From contig NZ_NTZO01000010.1 in assembly GCF_002559405.1 (NCBI RefSeq), positions 1-39,497 of the forward strand: a DNA stretch of 39,497 nucleotides, written 5' to 3'. Within the stretch, counting starts at the first letter, position 1. Every line of letters begins with the position of its first letter. Both the position numbers and the translations under genes were made by a program. Below are positions 26,501-38,023 of this stretch, in pieces. Origin of the DNA: Bacillus sp. AFS001701. GTDB lineage: Bacteria > Bacillota > Bacilli > Bacillales > Bacillaceae_G. The notes under the pieces were generated by a model. It did not search any database. It saw only the letters and a program-made list of their open reading frames with translations, and was not told where the DNA came from.

Positions 26501-27892
26501 TGCAGATAGTGGATGATGTGGATTTGCAAATCGTTCAAATCGGTCAATGATTTCACCTTTATGAATCTTTACAGCAGCTAACTCGATGATCGTATCATAA
26601 ACAGCAGAAAGACCTGTTGTCTCTACGTCAAATACAATATAGGTTGCTTCCTCTAATGAAATATGAGATGGATTATATGCTGTTGGTACACCATCATTTA
26701 CTAAATTTATTTCAACGCCATATAGTATTTTTACACCGTGTTTTTTACCTGCTCCAAATGCTTCAGGGAAAGATTGAACAACTGCATGATCCGTTATTGC
26801 AATTGCTTCATGTCCAAACTTACCTGCTTGTTTGACTAAATCACCTGCTGAAACGACTGAATCCATTTGACTCATATGTGTATGAGCATGTAACTCAATT
26901 CTACGCTCTCCTTCTGGAGCTTCGTCTTTGCGTTCATCTGGCGTAATTTCATTTATATCATTTGCAATCATGACTAAATCACGTACAAATGTATCGTTTT
27001 GTACTGATCCTCTAACTTTTACCCACATACCCTTTTTAATTTTATTTAACATCGGGATATCTTCTTTATCTCTAGAGAACATTTTAACTAGTATTGAGCT
27101 AGTATAATCAGTAATTTTGAAGGTAATTAAAACACGGCCACTCTTAAGTTCACGAATTTCAGAATCGAATACATAGCCTTGGAGAACTACTCGTTTTTCT
27201 TCTTCTATGATTGAAGAGATTGTATTAATTTCAGTTTCCTTAATATAATATCCAACAACAAGAGGACCTTGAGGCTCATCACCATCAGCTTCTTCAGCAG
27301 CCTCTTTCTTTTCTAATTCAACAAGTACTTCCATCGCTCGCTTGCGATCTTCTTCGGCTTTTTTCTCAAGAAACTCAGTTTTTTCTTCAACATTGTCTTT
27401 AATCGTATTCTCAAAAAACAACTTTGGAAAACCTACTTTTTGATATAAATCTTGCAGCTGAGGAACGTACCGATTTGTAAAAGCATTCTCTTCAATGAGA
27501 CTATTTAAATCGATCATTACTTTATTATTTTCAACTGAAGGTAAAGCAGATTCAATATGTTGTAAGATAGGGGATTTCGATTCAACAGATTGAATCATAA
27601 ATGACCAATAATCAATTACTTTTTGTTCATCTATTTTTGGATTTTCTGTATTAATAACGACTGAAACATCTGCTATATGTTTAAAAGTTCTTAATAAACT
27701 TGTTACAAATACTTGAAATGTTGCAAAAGGTAAAACATTATCTATTTTAAAAGTAAACTGCCATTTTTTTTCGCTTTTATTTACTTCAAGATTTACGATT
27801 TCCCCATTTTTAAAATACAGATCTCGCATATCTTCGGGAAATTGAAGCTGATCTAATAATAGCTGAAACCGCTCCTGACGTGTTTGTCCCAT
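23582..27892 (-). CDS. polC: DNA polymerase III alpha subunit, Gram-positive PolC type
   Basis: The 1,436-residue replicative polymerase with built-in proofreading, almost exactly the length of B. subtilis PolC. In order: an N-terminal domain, an OB fold ([20 protein letters not shown] region), a PHP domain ([15 protein letters not shown]) interrupted by the DEDD 3'-5' exonuclease ([15 protein letters not shown], around residue 425), a Cys4 zinc motif CPNC...CPEC, the palm with [10 protein letters not shown], and a C-terminal helix-hairpin-helix region. Ribosome site AAGGTTGGTG is acceptable. Downstream of proS as in B. subtilis. No frameshift is seen. Confidence 0.98.
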   Translation of the reverse strand: MGQTRQERFQLLLDQLQFPEDMRDLYFKNGEIVNLEVNKSEKKWQFTFKIDNVLPFATFQVFVTSLLRTFKHIADVSVVINTENPKIDEQKVIDYWSFMIQSVESKSPILQHIESALPSVENNKVMIDLNSLIEENAFTNRYVPQLQDLYQKVGFPKLFFENTIKDNVEEKTEFLEKKAEEDRKRAMEVLVELEKKEAAEEADGDEPQGPLVVGYYIKETEINTISSIIEEEKRVVLQGYVFDSEIRELKSGRVLITFKITDYTSSILVKMFSRDKEDIPMLNKIKKGMWVKVRGSVQNDTFVRDLVMIANDINEITPDERKDEAPEGERRIELHAHTHMSQMDSVVSAGDLVKQAGKFGHEAIAITDHAVVQSFPEAFGAGKKHGVKILYGVEINLVNDGVPTAYNPSHISLEEATYIVFDVETTGLSAVYDTIIELAAVKIHKGEIIDRFERFANPHHPLSATTIELTGITDEMVRDAPNVDVVLREFKEWMGDDILVAHNASFDMGFIQMGFKKYEIGITNNGVIDTLELARTLYPDFKNFRLNTLCKKFDINLTQHHRAIYDAEATGYLLLKMLKDAAEQGMYYHDELNNNMGKGDAYKRARPSHATLLATNETGLKNLFKIVSYSHIHYHHRVARVPRSLLVKHREGILVGSACDKGEVFEASVQKSPEEAEKLMEFYDYIEVMPPETLLHLVELEIVRNEQHLREVISKLVKMAEKVEKIVVGTGNVHHLQKEDQIYRKILVGSQGGANPLNRHRLPDVHFRTTNEMLSAFAFLGEEKAKEIVVTNTQKIASLIEDIKPIKDDLYTPKIEGAEDEVRDMSYQMARSIYGEQLPEIVEARLEKELKSIIGHGFAVIYLISHKLVKKSLDDGYLVGSRGSVGSSLVATMTEITEVNPLPPHYVCPNCKHSEFFNDGSVGSGFDLPNKDCPECGTAYKKDGHDIPFETFLGFKGDKVPDIDLNFSGEYQPTAHNYTKVLFGEDYVYRAGTIGTVADKTAYGYVRGYANDHNLNLRGAEYDRLAMGCTGVKRTTGQHPGGIIVVPDYMDIYDFSPIQFPADDVKSEWKTTHFDFHSIHDNLLKLDILGHDDPTVIRMLQDLSGIDPKTIPTDDPEVMKIFAGPEPLGVSEEQIGCKTGTYGIPEFGTKFVRQMLEDTKPSTFSELVQISGLSHGTDVWLGNASELINSGTCTLSEVIGCRDDIMVYLIYQGLEPSLAFKIMESVRKGKGVPAEWEEEMRNNKVPAWYIDSCKKIKYMFPKAHAAAYVLMAVRIAYFKVHHPILYYAAYFTVRAEDFDIEAMIAGPSTIKAKIEEIAIKGLDASVKERSLMTVLELALEMCERGFSFEKMDLYRSSADEFLVNGNKLIPPFNSIPGLGTNAAKNIVASREDGEFLSKEDLQQRSKISKTVLEYLDKQGCLQNLPDQNQLSLFDGF

Positions 27893-27936
27893 TTTTTCAC
27901 CAACCTTATTAAAATTGCAGTATATGTGTAAAAAAA

Positions 27937-28158
27937 ATCGAAAGTACCTCTAAAAATAAGAGGTACTTTCAGACTGTTGACAAACGCTCGCTTTCTTCGT
28001 TGCTTCGCCCGTCTGCGGTGCTCATTACCGTCTAAGGTAATTCCGCTCCTCACCGGGCTTCGCGCCTCGAAAGACAAGCGCTTGCAATCAGTCTGAAAAT
28101 CAAGTTTTTAGTAGTTTGTCTACACATCGAAAGTACCTCTAAAATAAGAGGTACTTTT
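27937..28158. repeat. GC-rich foldback flanked by duplicated terminator hairpins (polC-proS spacer)
   Basis: Two near-identical 33-34 bp hairpins (27937-27970 and 28126-28158, AAGTACCTCT / AGAGGTACTT) flank a foldback at 27971-28094. The foldback has ends AGACTG / CAGTCT and a central ATTACC gtctaa GGTAAT stem. It is visibly richer in G and C than the surrounding DNA. On the minus strand only the first hairpin keeps a T-run (CGATTTTTTTT). This looks like a small non-coding palindromic element inserted beside the proS terminator with duplication of about 33 bp. Peptides readable across it have no ribosome site. Confidence 0.65.
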
Positions 28159-28201
28159 TATTTGTGAGCGATCCCCATAAGGTGTCGCTTCCACTTTTAT
28201 T

Positions 28202-29899
28202 TTATTTTAACATATTTATTTCATTCACAAGGTTAGAAATTTCTACTTCTTTACTAACTTGTCCATCTCTTGTTTTTAGTTCTACAATTCCTTCAGCGGC
28301 TTTTTTACCAACAACTACACGTACAGGAATTCCGAAAAGATCTGCGTCTGCAAATTTTACGCCTACACGTTCATTTCGGTCATCTAATAATACATCTTGT
28401 CCAATCTCTTTTAACGTTTTATAAATATCGTCTGCTAAATTTACTTGCTCTTCATTCTTTGTATTTACAGTAATGACATGTACATCAAATGGAGCTAGAT
28501 TTTTAGGCCAGACAATACCTTTCTCGTCATTATATTGCTCTACAATTGCAGCTAATGTACGAGATACTCCAATTCCATAGCATCCCATAATGATCGGATT
28601 CGATTTTCCATTTTCATCAAGGAATGTTGCATTCATAGACTCAGAATATTTTGTACCTAATTTAAATACATGACCTACTTCAATACCTTTTGCGAATGAA
28701 ATAGTTCCTTTACCGTCTGGTGATACATCACCTTCTTGAATAAATCTTAAGTCTACGAAATCTTTCACATCATAGTCTCTATTTACAGTTACGTTAATGT
28801 AGTGATAGCCTTCTTCATTCGCCCCACAGCATCCATTTACAATACCTTTAATTGCATTATCCGCTAATACTAATAAATCAGATTTTACTCCAATTGGACC
28901 TAATGATCCGATTTCACAGTTCATTAGTTCTTTTACTTCTTCTTTAGAAGCAAGCTCAACAGAATGTGCACCTAGATAATTCTTTAATTTAATATCGTTG
29001 ATTTCGTGGTCACCACGAGCAAGCACTAATACAAAACTTTCATCAGCTTTGAAAATAATTGATTTAATGCTTTTTTCAATCGGTAAGTTTAAGAATTCAA
29101 TTACTTCATCGATTGTTTTTTGATTTGGCGTTTCTACTTTTTGAACTTCTTCTAATTTCTCATCAGATGCTTCGTAATTCGTCACAACTGGCGCCATTTC
29201 AATATTTGCTGCATAGTTAGATTCATTTGAAAATGCGATAGTATCTTCACCAATGTCAGATAACACCATGAATTCATGCGTATCTTTTCCACCCATCGCT
29301 CCTGAATCAGCAACAACTGCTCTGAAATTTAATCCACAACGAGTAAATACGTTGCTATAAGCCGTAAATAAACGATCATAAACTTCATCCAAGCTTTCTT
29401 GTGATGCATGGAAAGAATATGCATCTTTCATTAAAAATTCACGCCCACGAAGTAGTCCAAAACGTGGACGTTTTTCATCACGGAATTTTGATTGTACTTG
29501 GTAAAGTGTAATCGGTAATTTTTTATATGATTTTAATTCATCGCGAATAATAGAAGTAACAACTTCTTCATGTGTTGCTCCTAATGCAAATCCTCTACCG
29601 TGACGATCTCTTAAACGCATTAGTTCTGGACCAAAATTATCCCAACGACCTGATTCTTCCCATAATTCTTGCGCTTGCATTGATGGCATTAACATTTCCA
29701 TCGCACCAGCATTATTCATTTCTTCTCGAACGATATTTGCAACTTTTTGAAGAACTTTATTGCCTAAAGGTAAGAAACTATATATACCAGATGCATTTTG
29801 TCTAATAAAACCTGCTCTTAATAATAATTGATGGCTTTTTATATCTGCATCAGATGGTACTTCACGAAGAGTTGGACTATATACGATACTTTGTTTCAA
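28202..29899 (-). CDS. proS: Prolyl-tRNA synthetase (bacterial type with editing domain)
   Basis: A 565-residue class II synthetase. Motif 2 ([17 protein letters not shown], 139-155) and GATHEE at 107-112 form the proline/ATP site. The inserted editing domain that clears Ala-tRNAPro lies at about 225-400. Motif 3 is near [12 protein letters not shown]. An anticodon-binding domain follows ([15 protein letters not shown]). The start is a TTG (29897-29899), six bases after AGGTGA. I looked for a T-box leader upstream and found none. Confidence 0.97.
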   Translation of the reverse strand: MKQSIVYSPTLREVPSDADIKSHQLLLRAGFIRQNASGIYSFLPLGNKVLQKVANIVREEMNNAGAMEMLMPSMQAQELWEESGRWDNFGPELMRLRDRHGRGFALGATHEEVVTSIIRDELKSYKKLPITLYQVQSKFRDEKRPRFGLLRGREFLMKDAYSFHASQESLDEVYDRLFTAYSNVFTRCGLNFRAVVADSGAMGGKDTHEFMVLSDIGEDTIAFSNESNYAANIEMAPVVTNYEASDEKLEEVQKVETPNQKTIDEVIEFLNLPIEKSIKSIIFKADESFVLVLARGDHEINDIKLKNYLGAHSVELASKEEVKELMNCEIGSLGPIGVKSDLLVLADNAIKGIVNGCCGANEEGYHYINVTVNRDYDVKDFVDLRFIQEGDVSPDGKGTISFAKGIEVGHVFKLGTKYSESMNATFLDENGKSNPIIMGCYGIGVSRTLAAIVEQYNDEKGIVWPKNLAPFDVHVITVNTKNEEQVNLADDIYKTLKEIGQDVLLDDRNERVGVKFADADLFGIPVRVVVGKKAAEGIVELKTRDGQVSKEVEISNLVNEINMLK

Positions 29900-30033
29900 A
29901 AGGATTCACCTCATATTTTTCTTTTATTCTTATATTCTTTTTAATCAATTTTAAAAAATAGATTTCATAATTGGCTTAAAAGCTATATTTAACAATACAA
30001 ACCAACAATTTCAAAAAAAGCACTTTGCAAGAT

Positions 30034-30119
30034 AAGAATCCGCTCTCACTTAAAACGAGCTAATTGACAAACAATATGTCACTAAGCCCGTTTTATAAGC
30101 AAGTAAGTCGCGGATTCTT
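30034..30119. repeat. Nested inverted repeats between rseP and proS
   Basis: Outer arms AAGAATCCGC (30034-30043) and GCGGATTCTT (30110-30119); middle arms TAAAACGAGCT (30051-30061) and AGCCCGTTTTA (30085-30095); an inner TGACA / TGTCA. The 86-nt RNA would form a three-tier hairpin in either direction, without a clear T-run. It could be the rseP terminator, an RNA processing site or a small palindromic element. Confidence 0.6.
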
Positions 30120-30164
30120 TAAACAAAATTCATGAAATTACACGATTAAATTAAACAGAGCTTC

Positions 30165-31421
30165 TTATAAGAAAAATCTTTTAATATCGTTCCAAGTTAC
30201 GATGATCATTAATAACATTAAAAGCGCAAAACCAATAAAGTGAACGACACCTTCTTTTTGGCGATCTATTGGACGACCTCTTAATGCTTCTATTGCAAAA
30301 AATGTTAGTCTTCCTCCATCAAGCGCTGGTAATGGTAATAAATTCATAATCCCAAGGTTGATACTTAAAAATGCTGCCCATTTCATTAAGTAGAAAATAC
30401 CTGATTGTGCAGCTTGATCTGTTACCTGATAAATACCAACTGGACCAGAAAGATTATTGATTGAGAATTGACCAGATACTAAATGACCAACTGCTAATAC
30501 AATTTCTTTTGTCCATCCAATTGTTTCAGTTATACCATATTTAACCGAAGAAAAAACATTTTTTTCAACAGGTGCATATACACCGATTAAACCATTAACT
30601 TTATGATCGATTTCTTCTGATTTTGGAGTGATTGGAATCGAAATAACTTTGCTATCTCTTTTCACTTTAAATAATAATTCTTTACTTGGGCTTTCTCTCA
30701 CAATTTTAACTACTTCTGCCCATTTTGAAACTTCTTTATTATCAATTGATAAAACAATGTCGCCTTCTTTTAGACCAGCAGTTTGTGCTGGACCTTTTGG
30801 AAGTAACTCACCAATTTTAGCATCATTTACTGGAGTCCCTTGAAGTAATCCCAATAAGATAAAAATCACTAAAGCTAAAACAAAATTCATCATTGGACCT
30901 GCAAAAATGGCAATCGCTCTTTTTCCTACAGATTTACTATTAAATTGTCGGTTATACGGAGCAATCTGGTGCCCTTGTCCTTCACTATAAATGAACGCTT
31001 TTTCATTTACATTGAATTTTGTTACACCTTCAGTTCCTTCTTCAATACCAATGATTTCCAACTTATGTTCTAAATCTATTGAATCAACTTCAACAAAACG
31101 AAGATCTTGGAAACGATCAAACTGATCAACTACAATTTTAGTAACTTCCCCGATTGAGTTAAATTGTAAACCGATATGTGATCCGGGCTTTACTTGTACC
31201 ATTTCCGGATCTTCTCCAGCGTAACGAACATAACCACCAAGCGGCAATAATCTGATTGTGTATGTAGTTTCATTTCGATAAAATGAGAAAACCTTTGGAC
31301 CAAATCCAATCGCAAATTCTCTACATAATATACCAGCACGTTTTGCAAAATATAGATGTCCTAGTTCATGAAAAAATACAAGTGCGCCAAAAATTACAAC
31401 AAACGCTATAACTGTATTCAT
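30165..31421 (-). CDS. rseP: Site-2 zinc metalloprotease RseP/RasP
   Basis: A 418-residue intramembrane protease that cuts membrane-bound regulators; in B. subtilis RasP cleaves the anti-sigma factor RsiW and FtsL. The zinc site HELGH at 18-22 is in the first membrane segment. The third ligand Asp368 is in NLLPLPALDGGR near the C-terminus. A PDZ domain lies in between (GPAQTAGLKEGDIVLSIDNK). Several membrane segments are evident. Ribosome site AAGGGTGG precedes the ATG. It is 13 bp downstream of dxr. Confidence 0.96.
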   Translation of the reverse strand: MNTVIAFVVIFGALVFFHELGHLYFAKRAGILCREFAIGFGPKVFSFYRNETTYTIRLLPLGGYVRYAGEDPEMVQVKPGSHIGLQFNSIGEVTKIVVDQFDRFQDLRFVEVDSIDLEHKLEIIGIEEGTEGVTKFNVNEKAFIYSEGQGHQIAPYNRQFNSKSVGKRAIAIFAGPMMNFVLALVIFILLGLLQGTPVNDAKIGELLPKGPAQTAGLKEGDIVLSIDNKEVSKWAEVVKIVRESPSKELLFKVKRDSKVISIPITPKSEEIDHKVNGLIGVYAPVEKNVFSSVKYGITETIGWTKEIVLAVGHLVSGQFSINNLSGPVGIYQVTDQAAQSGIFYLMKWAAFLSINLGIMNLLPLPALDGGRLTFFAIEALRGRPIDRQKEGVVHFIGFALLMLLMIIVTWNDIKRFFL

Positions 31422-31434
31422 CTAATTACCACCC

Positions 31435-32592
31435 TTACTTTATTAGTGATGAAACGAATTGTCTTGTTTGTTCATCAATGTTACGAATTTCTTCTAATGA
31501 AGGTTTACTTATTACATTGTGTTTTTCAAGAGCGTTTTCTATTAAATTCTCAATTTGTAAGAATGATATTTTATTCTGTAGAAAAGCAGCTACTGCTTCT
31601 TCATTTGCTGCATTTAATACAGTTGGTAAACTACCGCCAACTTTTCCCGCTTGATAAGCATAATCCAAACATTTAAACCTGTTAAAATCCATTTCTTGGA
31701 AATGAAGTGTCCCAAATTTAACTAAATCTAATGGCTTATGATTATTAACTGGTTTTCTTGATGGATAGTTAAGTGCATAAGCGATTGGTACTCTCATATC
31801 AGGTGTTCCTAATTGTGCCATAACACTTCCGTCATCGAATTCAATCATAGAGTGAATAACACTTTCTCTATGAAGTACTACATCAATTTTTTCATATGGC
31901 ATATTAAATAGCCAATGTGCTTCAATCACTTCTAATCCTTTATTCATCATTGTAGCTGAATCAATTGTAATTTTTGCACCCATTGACCAATTTGGATGGT
32001 TTAGAGCATCTTCAATTGTAACATCCTTTAATTGATCTCTTGTTTTATCTCTAAAGCTACCACCTGAAGCTGTGATGATTAATTTATGTATTTCATTAGG
32101 GTTTTCACCATTTAAACATTGATAGATTGCTGAATGCTCACTATCTACTGGTAAAATTGAGACACCATATTTTTCTGCTTCAGCCATTACAATATGACCT
32201 GCTGTTACTAATGTCTCTTTGTTCGCTAGTGCGATTGTTTTACCATTTTGGATTGCTTTCATTGTTGGAACTAAACCTACACTGCCAACAACAGCGTTAA
32301 CAAGTATTGTACTGTCTTCATGGACGGCAACTTCGATGAGACCTTCTTCACCATATAAAACTTTTGTTTTCGTAGGGATACCTAAGCTCGTCAGTTTTTC
32401 AGCCTCTTCTTTACCAGCAACTGAAACTAGTTTTGGTTTAAATTCTAAAATAATCTTATATAATTCATCAATATTTCTCCCAGCTGAACACGCGACTAAT
32501 TCAAAATCATTTGATTGATTTCTAATAATATCGAGTGTTTGTATACCGATTGAACCAGTTGCCCCAAGTAAGCTGATTTTCTTCATTTTCAT
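31435..32592 (-). CDS. dxr: 1-deoxy-D-xylulose-5-phosphate reductoisomerase
   Basis: Second enzyme of the MEP isoprenoid pathway, NADPH dependent. It is 385 residues from the ATG at 32590-32592, four bases after AAGGAG; the ATG two codons later (32586) is an alternative giving 383. The frame extends farther up to 32610, but across the ribosome site. The NADPH motif GATGSIG is at 10-16, with the metal/substrate blocks [14 protein letters not shown] and [18 protein letters not shown]. Between cdsA and rseP, as in Bacillus. Confidence 0.96.
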   Translation of the reverse strand: MKMKKISLLGATGSIGIQTLDIIRNQSNDFELVACSAGRNIDELYKIILEFKPKLVSVAGKEEAEKLTSLGIPTKTKVLYGEEGLIEVAVHEDSTILVNAVVGSVGLVPTMKAIQNGKTIALANKETLVTAGHIVMAEAEKYGVSILPVDSEHSAIYQCLNGENPNEIHKLIITASGGSFRDKTRDQLKDVTIEDALNHPNWSMGAKITIDSATMMNKGLEVIEAHWLFNMPYEKIDVVLHRESVIHSMIEFDDGSVMAQLGTPDMRVPIAYALNYPSRKPVNNHKPLDLVKFGTLHFQEMDFNRFKCLDYAYQAGKVGGSLPTVLNAANEEAVAAFLQNKISFLQIENLIENALEKHNVISKPSLEEIRNIDEQTRQFVSSLIK

Positions 32593-32619
32593 ATGTCTCC
32601 TTAAATACAAAAACTAATA

Positions 32620-33408
32620 CTATAACATAAATAGTAAATAGACGATTGGCAATGTGAAAATGATACTATCAAATCTGTCTAAAATCCCACCATGACCAGG
32701 TAATAAATTTCCTGAGTCTTTAACACCGTAGTACCTTTTATATGCAGATTGTACGAGATCACCTAATTGACCAAAAATCGAAACAAGAACAGCTACTAGT
32801 ACTAAATATAGTATTGAATGATTTAAAGTTAACATAATCGATAAAATTACTGCAACTACTACAGCACAAATAATTCCACCTATCGAACCTTCAATCGTTT
32901 TATTGGGACTAATATCAGGCCAAAGTTTAGTTTTACCTGTGGCTTTCCCAATAAAATATGCACCTGAATCAGTTGCCCAAATCACGAATAATGGGAAGAA
33001 GAAGTATGAAATCCCCATATTTCTCATCTCGTACATATAATGAAATCCGAAACCTACATATAAACTACTTAGTACTACAAAAGAAGCATCTTCAAAAGTA
33101 AATGTATTCTTTGTAATTACCGTATATGATAAAAGTAATAGGATTAGTACAATTGAAATTTCTGTTTTACCGATTTCTACAGGGAAAATCTTATTTGATA
33201 AATCATTTGGTGTAATCGCTACCCATGTTAAGATTAATCCTAGTACTGTTTGTGCACTAAATAAATTAAACTTTTTCATTCTAATCAATTCAAAATAACC
33301 GATTGTGCCAAGTGCAAATACAAGTAATCCAAACGGCCATTCACCAAATATTACTAATCCTAAAAATAATGCTCCAGCTATAACTCCTGTTATAATACGC
33401 TGTTTCAA
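32620..33408 (-). CDS. cdsA: Phosphatidate cytidylyltransferase
   Basis: A 262-residue membrane enzyme making CDP-diacylglycerol for phospholipid synthesis. About eight hydrophobic segments are visible. The family signature near the C-terminus is intact ([20 protein letters not shown] then [12 protein letters not shown]). The start is a TTG (33406-33408) behind AAGCGGTG. It is 17 bp downstream of uppS. Confidence 0.95.
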   Translation of the reverse strand: MKQRIITGVIAGALFLGLVIFGEWPFGLLVFALGTIGYFELIRMKKFNLFSAQTVLGLILTWVAITPNDLSNKIFPVEIGKTEISIVLILLLLSYTVITKNTFTFEDASFVVLSSLYVGFGFHYMYEMRNMGISYFFFPLFVIWATDSGAYFIGKATGKTKLWPDISPNKTIEGSIGGIICAVVVAVILSIMLTLNHSILYLVLVAVLVSIFGQLGDLVQSAYKRYYGVKDSGNLLPGHGGILDRFDSIIFTLPIVYLLFML

Positions 33409-33425
33409 GTTCGTTCACCGCTTTC

Positions 33426-34205
33426 TTAAATACCACCATATCTTCTTGCTCGATTTTGATATTCTTTAACCGCATCAATTAAACACTCTTCGGTAAAATC
33501 GGGCCATAAAACATCTGTAAAATATAGTTCAGAATAAGCAATTTGCCAAAGCATAAAATTACTAATCCTTAATTCACCACTTGTTCTAATTAACAAATCT
33601 GGATCTTTAAAATCACTAGTCATTAAATAACGATTAAACAAGTCTTCATTAATTTCTTCTTTATTTATTTTATTATCCAATACATCTGAAGAAATCTTTT
33701 TAACAGCAGAAATAATTTCGTCCCTAGAACCATAATTTAGGGCAAAATTTAATACCATACCCGTATTATTTTTTGTTTCCTCTACTGCTCTTAATACTGC
33801 TTCTGTTGTATAGCTTGGTAATTGCTCTTTATTTCCAGTTAATCTTACCTGCACATTTTCTTCGATTAATTCAGGTAAAAATGTCCCTAGAAATTCTTGT
33901 GGTAATTTCATTAAGAATTCTACTTCAGTTTTAGGTCTTTTCCAATTCTCAGTTGAAAAAGCATATAAAGTTAAAGTCTTTACACCTAGTTTACTAGCAG
34001 TTCTTGCAATTTTTCGAACTACTTTCATTCCCTCATAGTGTCCCTTAACCCTTGGTAGATTCCTTTTTTGTGCCCATCTACCATTACCATCCATTATTAT
34101 TGCAACATGCTCAGGAATTACTCCGTCGACCCCATTTAATTGCGAACTTGGAGGTACATTTTTCTCTACTTTATTTCTTTTAAAAAAAGAAATTAATTTA
34201 AACAT
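33426..34205 (-). CDS. uppS: Undecaprenyl diphosphate synthase
   Basis: A 259-residue cis-prenyltransferase making the C55 lipid carrier for peptidoglycan and teichoic acids. Catalytic Asp39 in IIMDGNGRWA, the substrate block RVKGHYEGMK, and the C-terminal blocks DLLIRTSGELRISNF and FTDVLWPDF are present. Ribosome site ACGGAGG precedes the ATG. It starts a group with cdsA, dxr and rseP that is separated from frr by a terminator. Confidence 0.97.
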   Translation of the reverse strand: MFKLISFFKRNKVEKNVPPSSQLNGVDGVIPEHVAIIMDGNGRWAQKRNLPRVKGHYEGMKVVRKIARTASKLGVKTLTLYAFSTENWKRPKTEVEFLMKLPQEFLGTFLPELIEENVQVRLTGNKEQLPSYTTEAVLRAVEETKNNTGMVLNFALNYGSRDEIISAVKKISSDVLDNKINKEEINEDLFNRYLMTSDFKDPDLLIRTSGELRISNFMLWQIAYSELYFTDVLWPDFTEECLIDAVKEYQNRARRYGGI

Positions 34206-34243
34206 CTTTAATCCTCCGTTTAAGTATATCTAATTAAAGCATT

Positions 34244-34282
34244 GAGTAAAAAAACCCCCTTAAACAGAGGGTCTTTTTACTC
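34244..34282. terminator. Terminator between frr and uppS
   Basis: GAGTAAAAA...ACCC pairs with GGGT...TTTTTACTC around TTAAACAG. The stem contains its own A/T tracts and can stop transcription in both directions. On the minus strand it lies after frr. Confidence 0.75.
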
Positions 34283-34284
34283 AA

Positions 34285-34367
34285 AGCGCTTAGTTTATTT
34301 AATTATAATGCAATAATGAAATTATGTAATAGCATAATGTGAAAAATTCATTATTTTTCTAAGCGCT
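34285..34367. repeat. Inverted repeat after frr
   Basis: AGCGCTTAG (34285-34293) and CTAAGCGCT (34359-34367) enclose a very AT-rich 65-bp stretch. That stretch contains further short ATAATG / CATTAT pairings. It sits directly upstream of the frr terminator in the transcript. Function unknown. Confidence 0.5.
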
Positions 34368-34393
34368 AGTAAGATATACCTTGCAATGCAGTA

Positions 34394-34951
34394 TTAAACT
34401 TCCATTATCTCTTTTTCTTTTACTTTTGTGATTCCATCGATTTTTTCGATATGTGAATCTGTTTGTTTTTGAATGTCTTCTACAAGACCACGTAATTCAT
34501 CTTCAGTAATTTCACCATTTTTTTCTGCTTTTTTCAGATCATCATTTGCATCACGGCGGATGTTACGTACTGCAACTTTAGCATCTTCAGCAGATTTTTT
34601 AACTACTTTTACTAAATCGCGACGACGCTCTTCTGTTAATGGTGGGAAACTAATTCTGATTACAGTACCATCATTTGAAGGGTTTAAGCCTAAGTCGGCT
34701 TTTTGAATCGCTTTATCCATATCATTAATGACTGTTTTATCGTAAGGAGTAATTAATAATAATCTTGCTTCTGGTACTGAAATATTTGCCATTTGGTTGA
34801 TTGGTGTTGGAGCACCATAATATTCAACTAAAACTTTATCTAAAATAGCTGGGTTTGCACGACCAGCACGTACTGTTGCTAATTCTCTAGAGAAAGCAGA
34901 AACAGCTTTTGTCATTTTTTCTTTTGCTAAAGAAATGATTTGATTAGACAT
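34394..34951 (-). CDS. frr: Ribosome recycling factor
   Basis: A 185-residue factor that splits post-termination ribosomes with EF-G. The coiled three-helix domain and its signatures are present: [20 protein letters not shown] and [18 protein letters not shown]. Ribosome site AAAGGGG precedes the ATG. It follows pyrH by two bases, so the pair is translationally linked. Confidence 0.98.
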   Translation of the reverse strand: MSNQIISLAKEKMTKAVSAFSRELATVRAGRANPAILDKVLVEYYGAPTPINQMANISVPEARLLLITPYDKTVINDMDKAIQKADLGLNPSNDGTVIRISFPPLTEERRRDLVKVVKKSAEDAKVAVRNIRRDANDDLKKAEKNGEITEDELRGLVEDIQKQTDSHIEKIDGITKVKEKEIMEV

Positions 34952-34953
34952 CT

Positions 34954-35676
34954 TTATTTCCCCTTTACTATTGTTCCAATATTTTCGCCAAGTACGGCAC
35001 GTTTAATATTACCTTCTTCCATAATTGAGAATACAATTAATGGAATATCATTGTCCATACATAAAGAAGATGCAGTTGAATCCATTACACCTAAACCTTC
35101 TTTTAATACGTCTAAATATGTAAGAGTTTCGTATTTTACAGCAGTTTTATCGATTGATGGGTCAGCTGTATATACTCCGTCTACATTATTTTTTGCCATT
35201 AAAATAACATCTGCTTCAATTTCAGCAGCACGTAATGCAGCAGTAGTATCAGTCGAGAAATAAGGATTTCCTGTACCAGCAGCAAAAATTACAACACGTT
35301 TTTTCTCTAAATGACGAATTGCTTTACGACGGATATATGGTTCTGCAACTTGACGCATTTCAATTGATGATTGTACACGAGATTGTACACCAAGTGTTTC
35401 AAGACTATCTTGAAGTGCTAATGAGTTCATTACAGTACCTAACATGCCCATGTAGTCAGCTGTAGCTCGGTCCATACCCATTTCGCTACCTGTCTTTCCG
35501 CGCCAAATGTTACCAGCACCTACTACTACTGCAACTTCAACATCTAGTTCTGCAATTTCTTTCACTTGTTCAGCAATTGATTTAATCACTGATGGATTAA
35601 TTCCAAATCCTTGTCCGCCTGCTAGTGCTTCACCACTAAGTTTTAATACTACGCGATTATACTTTGCTTTACTCAT
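34954..35676 (-). CDS. pyrH: UMP kinase
   Basis: A 240-residue bacterial-type UMP kinase of the amino-acid kinase fold, making UDP for nucleotide and cell-wall synthesis. [12 protein letters not shown] at the N-terminus, [13 protein letters not shown] and [14 protein letters not shown] are typical. I use the ATG at 35674-35676, directly behind GGAGGGTATT, which gives the standard family length; the in-frame ATG four codons earlier overlaps that ribosome site. Confidence 0.97.
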   Translation of the reverse strand: MSKAKYNRVVLKLSGEALAGGQGFGINPSVIKSIAEQVKEIAELDVEVAVVVGAGNIWRGKTGSEMGMDRATADYMGMLGTVMNSLALQDSLETLGVQSRVQSSIEMRQVAEPYIRRKAIRHLEKKRVVIFAAGTGNPYFSTDTTAALRAAEIEADVILMAKNNVDGVYTADPSIDKTAVKYETLTYLDVLKEGLGVMDSTASSLCMDNDIPLIVFSIMEEGNIKRAVLGENIGTIVKGK

Positions 35677-35720
35677 AATACCCTCCATTTACGTACATCT
35701 ATGTATTTACGTTTCTTTAA

Positions 35721-35751
35721 AAAATAGGGAACACATAGTGTCCCCTATTTT
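35721..35751. terminator. Terminator of tsf
   Basis: AAAATAGGG-ACAC and GTGT-CCCCTATTTT form a strong stem with an ATA loop and T-runs on both sides. It lies between tsf and pyrH, 16 bases after the tsf stop. Confidence 0.85.
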
Positions 35752-35766
35752 CATTCAAAGTAACAA

Positions 35767-36651
35767 TTAGTTACCTTTTACTTGATTCATTACTTCTTCA
35801 GCAAAGTTATCTTCACGTTTTTCTAAGCCTTCTCCAACTTCATAACGAACGAAAGATTTAACAGTTCCGTTAGCAGCTTTTACGAATTGACCTACTTTAA
35901 CGTCTGGGTTTTTAACGAAAGATTGATCTAATAAGCAGATTTCTTCGAAGTATTTACCAATACGTCCTTCTACCATTTTAGCAACGATGTTTTCAGGTTT
36001 ACCTTCGTTTAATGCTTGTTGAGTTAAAATTCCACGCTCATGCTCAACTTCTTCTTGAGAAACAGCATCACGAGAGATATATTTAGGGTTGATTGCAGCG
36101 ATGTGCATAGATACGTCTTTAGCAACATCTTCTTTAGTTGTTCCTTCTACTACTGAAAGAACACCGATACGGCCGCCACTGTGTAAGTAAGCACCAAATG
36201 CATCAGCATCTGTTTTAGAAACTAATTCAAAACGACGTAAAGAGATTTTTTCTCCGATTTTAGCAATTGCATGGTTGATGTATGTTTCAACAGTTTCACC
36301 AGTTTCCATTGTTTGTGCTAAAGCTTCTTCAACAGTTGCAGGTTTGTTAGCAACGATATGTTTAGCAAGAACAGAACCTAATTCTTTGAAACCTTCGTTT
36401 TTAGCAACGAAATCAGTTTCAGAGTTTACTTCGATTAATACTGCATCGTTTCCAGCAACTTCAACGAAAGTTAAACCTTCAGCAGCGATACGGTCACCTT
36501 TTTTAGCAGCTTTAGCGATCCCTTTTTCACGAAGGTAGTCGATTGCTTTGTCCATGTTACCTTCAGTTTCAGTTAATGCTTTTTTGCAATCCATCATACC
36601 AGCGCCAGTTTTTTCACGTAATTCTTTTACCATTTGTGCAGTAATTGCCAT
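35767..36651 (-). CDS. tsf: Elongation factor Ts
   Basis: The 294-residue nucleotide exchange factor for EF-Tu. The UBA-like N-terminus ([17 protein letters not shown]) and the core [10 protein letters not shown] motif (79-88) that displaces Mg2+ in EF-Tu are intact. Ribosome site AGGAGATG is good. It follows rpsB as in nearly all bacteria, with a terminator in between. Confidence 0.98.
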   Translation of the reverse strand: MAITAQMVKELREKTGAGMMDCKKALTETEGNMDKAIDYLREKGIAKAAKKGDRIAAEGLTFVEVAGNDAVLIEVNSETDFVAKNEGFKELGSVLAKHIVANKPATVEEALAQTMETGETVETYINHAIAKIGEKISLRRFELVSKTDADAFGAYLHSGGRIGVLSVVEGTTKEDVAKDVSMHIAAINPKYISRDAVSQEEVEHERGILTQQALNEGKPENIVAKMVEGRIGKYFEEICLLDQSFVKNPDVKVGQFVKAANGTVKSFVRYEVGEGLEKREDNFAEEVMNQVKGN

Positions 36652-36732
36652 AATATTTCATCTCCTATATGTAAGCTTATTTTATTCAATCGTTTAATAA
36701 GGTAAACAATTTCCGATTATTTAAACCTTAAA

Positions 36733-36768
36733 AAAGGTGATAAAAGGCTAAAACCTCTTATCACCTTT
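36733..36768 (-). terminator. Terminator of rpsB
   Basis: AAAGGTGATAA (36733-36743) pairs with TTATCACCTTT (36758-36768). On the minus strand it ends in CACCTTTTTTAAGG. It starts 11 bases after the rpsB stop; partial read-through would supply tsf. Confidence 0.85.
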
Positions 36769-36778
36769 CAATTTCTCA

Positions 36779-37510
<732 letters not shown>

Positions 37511-37592
37511 TCACGTCTTCTTCTCCTATCACTCCCAAACTGGGTAGCACCAATAAGAAAATCGGCAAGCGTGTGTATTAACACCATGGACT

Positions 37593-37621
37593 ACTATAGC
37601 ATATACAACATTAATTATCAA
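37593..37621 (-). promoter_or_regulatory. Strong sigma-A promoter of rpsB
   Basis: TTGATA (37616-37621) and an extended -10, TATGCTATAGT (hexamer at 37593-37598), with exactly 17 bp between. This is the best vegetative promoter I see in the window. The leader from about 37586 to 37478 includes a small CCCA / TGGG hairpin; S2 autoregulation through it is possible but unproven. Confidence 0.8.
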
Positions 37622-37912
37622 GAGAAAACGAGAAATTATTGTCGAAGTTTCAACAATCGTTGTTTTTTACTTTCCTCTATATAAATCCTGCTTCCATTTT
37701 CATCCATAGTAAGTCTATTTTTAGATCATCGAACCGCTATTATTCGAATTTGGGCTATTCTTCCATACTAAATGAACATCACATGAATGCAATAAATTAA
37801 ATAATTTAGAATTGAGAATTCACCTGTTCTAACTGAATCTTTATCAGTATTGGGAATTTTTGTTAATTTATTCAATTTAATCGTATTCTTCTTCATCTTT
37901 TATTAAATTGTT
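37622..37912. other. Gene-free AT-rich spacer between rpsB promoter and the TnpB remnant
   Basis: No frame with a ribosome site, no RNA gene and no strong repeat is visible. In B. subtilis the flagellar/chemotaxis operon ends upstream of rpsB; nothing of it can be recognised here. Confidence 0.6.
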
Positions 37913-38023
37913 TTGAACTACTCACCACTTAACACCCTTACTGTTTATTTGAAGTGGGAGAATCTTTGGAACTGAGCATACTTGCTAAGCTATCCCCGTA
38001 AATTCCAACGGTTCTATGATTAT
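37913..38023 (-). ncRNA. Right end of the IS200/IS605-type element, likely omega-RNA scaffold region
   Basis: Downstream of tnpB on its own strand. It contains a hairpin (CCACTT at 37925-37930 with AAGTGG at 37952-37957) and ends near GTTCAA (about 37913-37918), which is like the TCAA cleavage site of related elements. In this family the 3' end of tnpB and the right end encode the omega-RNA whose guide lies just outside the element. The exact boundary is uncertain. Confidence 0.4.

Noticed and set aside
27853-28077. A 74-codon minus-strand frame (begins MSFEARSPVRSG) at the polC 5' end
   Set aside because: It lies across the GC-rich foldback and the polC start region, has no ribosome site, and follows the repeat rather than any gene-like composition.
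29900-30164. T-box leader upstream of proS
   Set aside because: No T-box consensus (AGGGTGGNACCGCG) or specifier-like stem could be found; the structure present is a simple nested inverted repeat.
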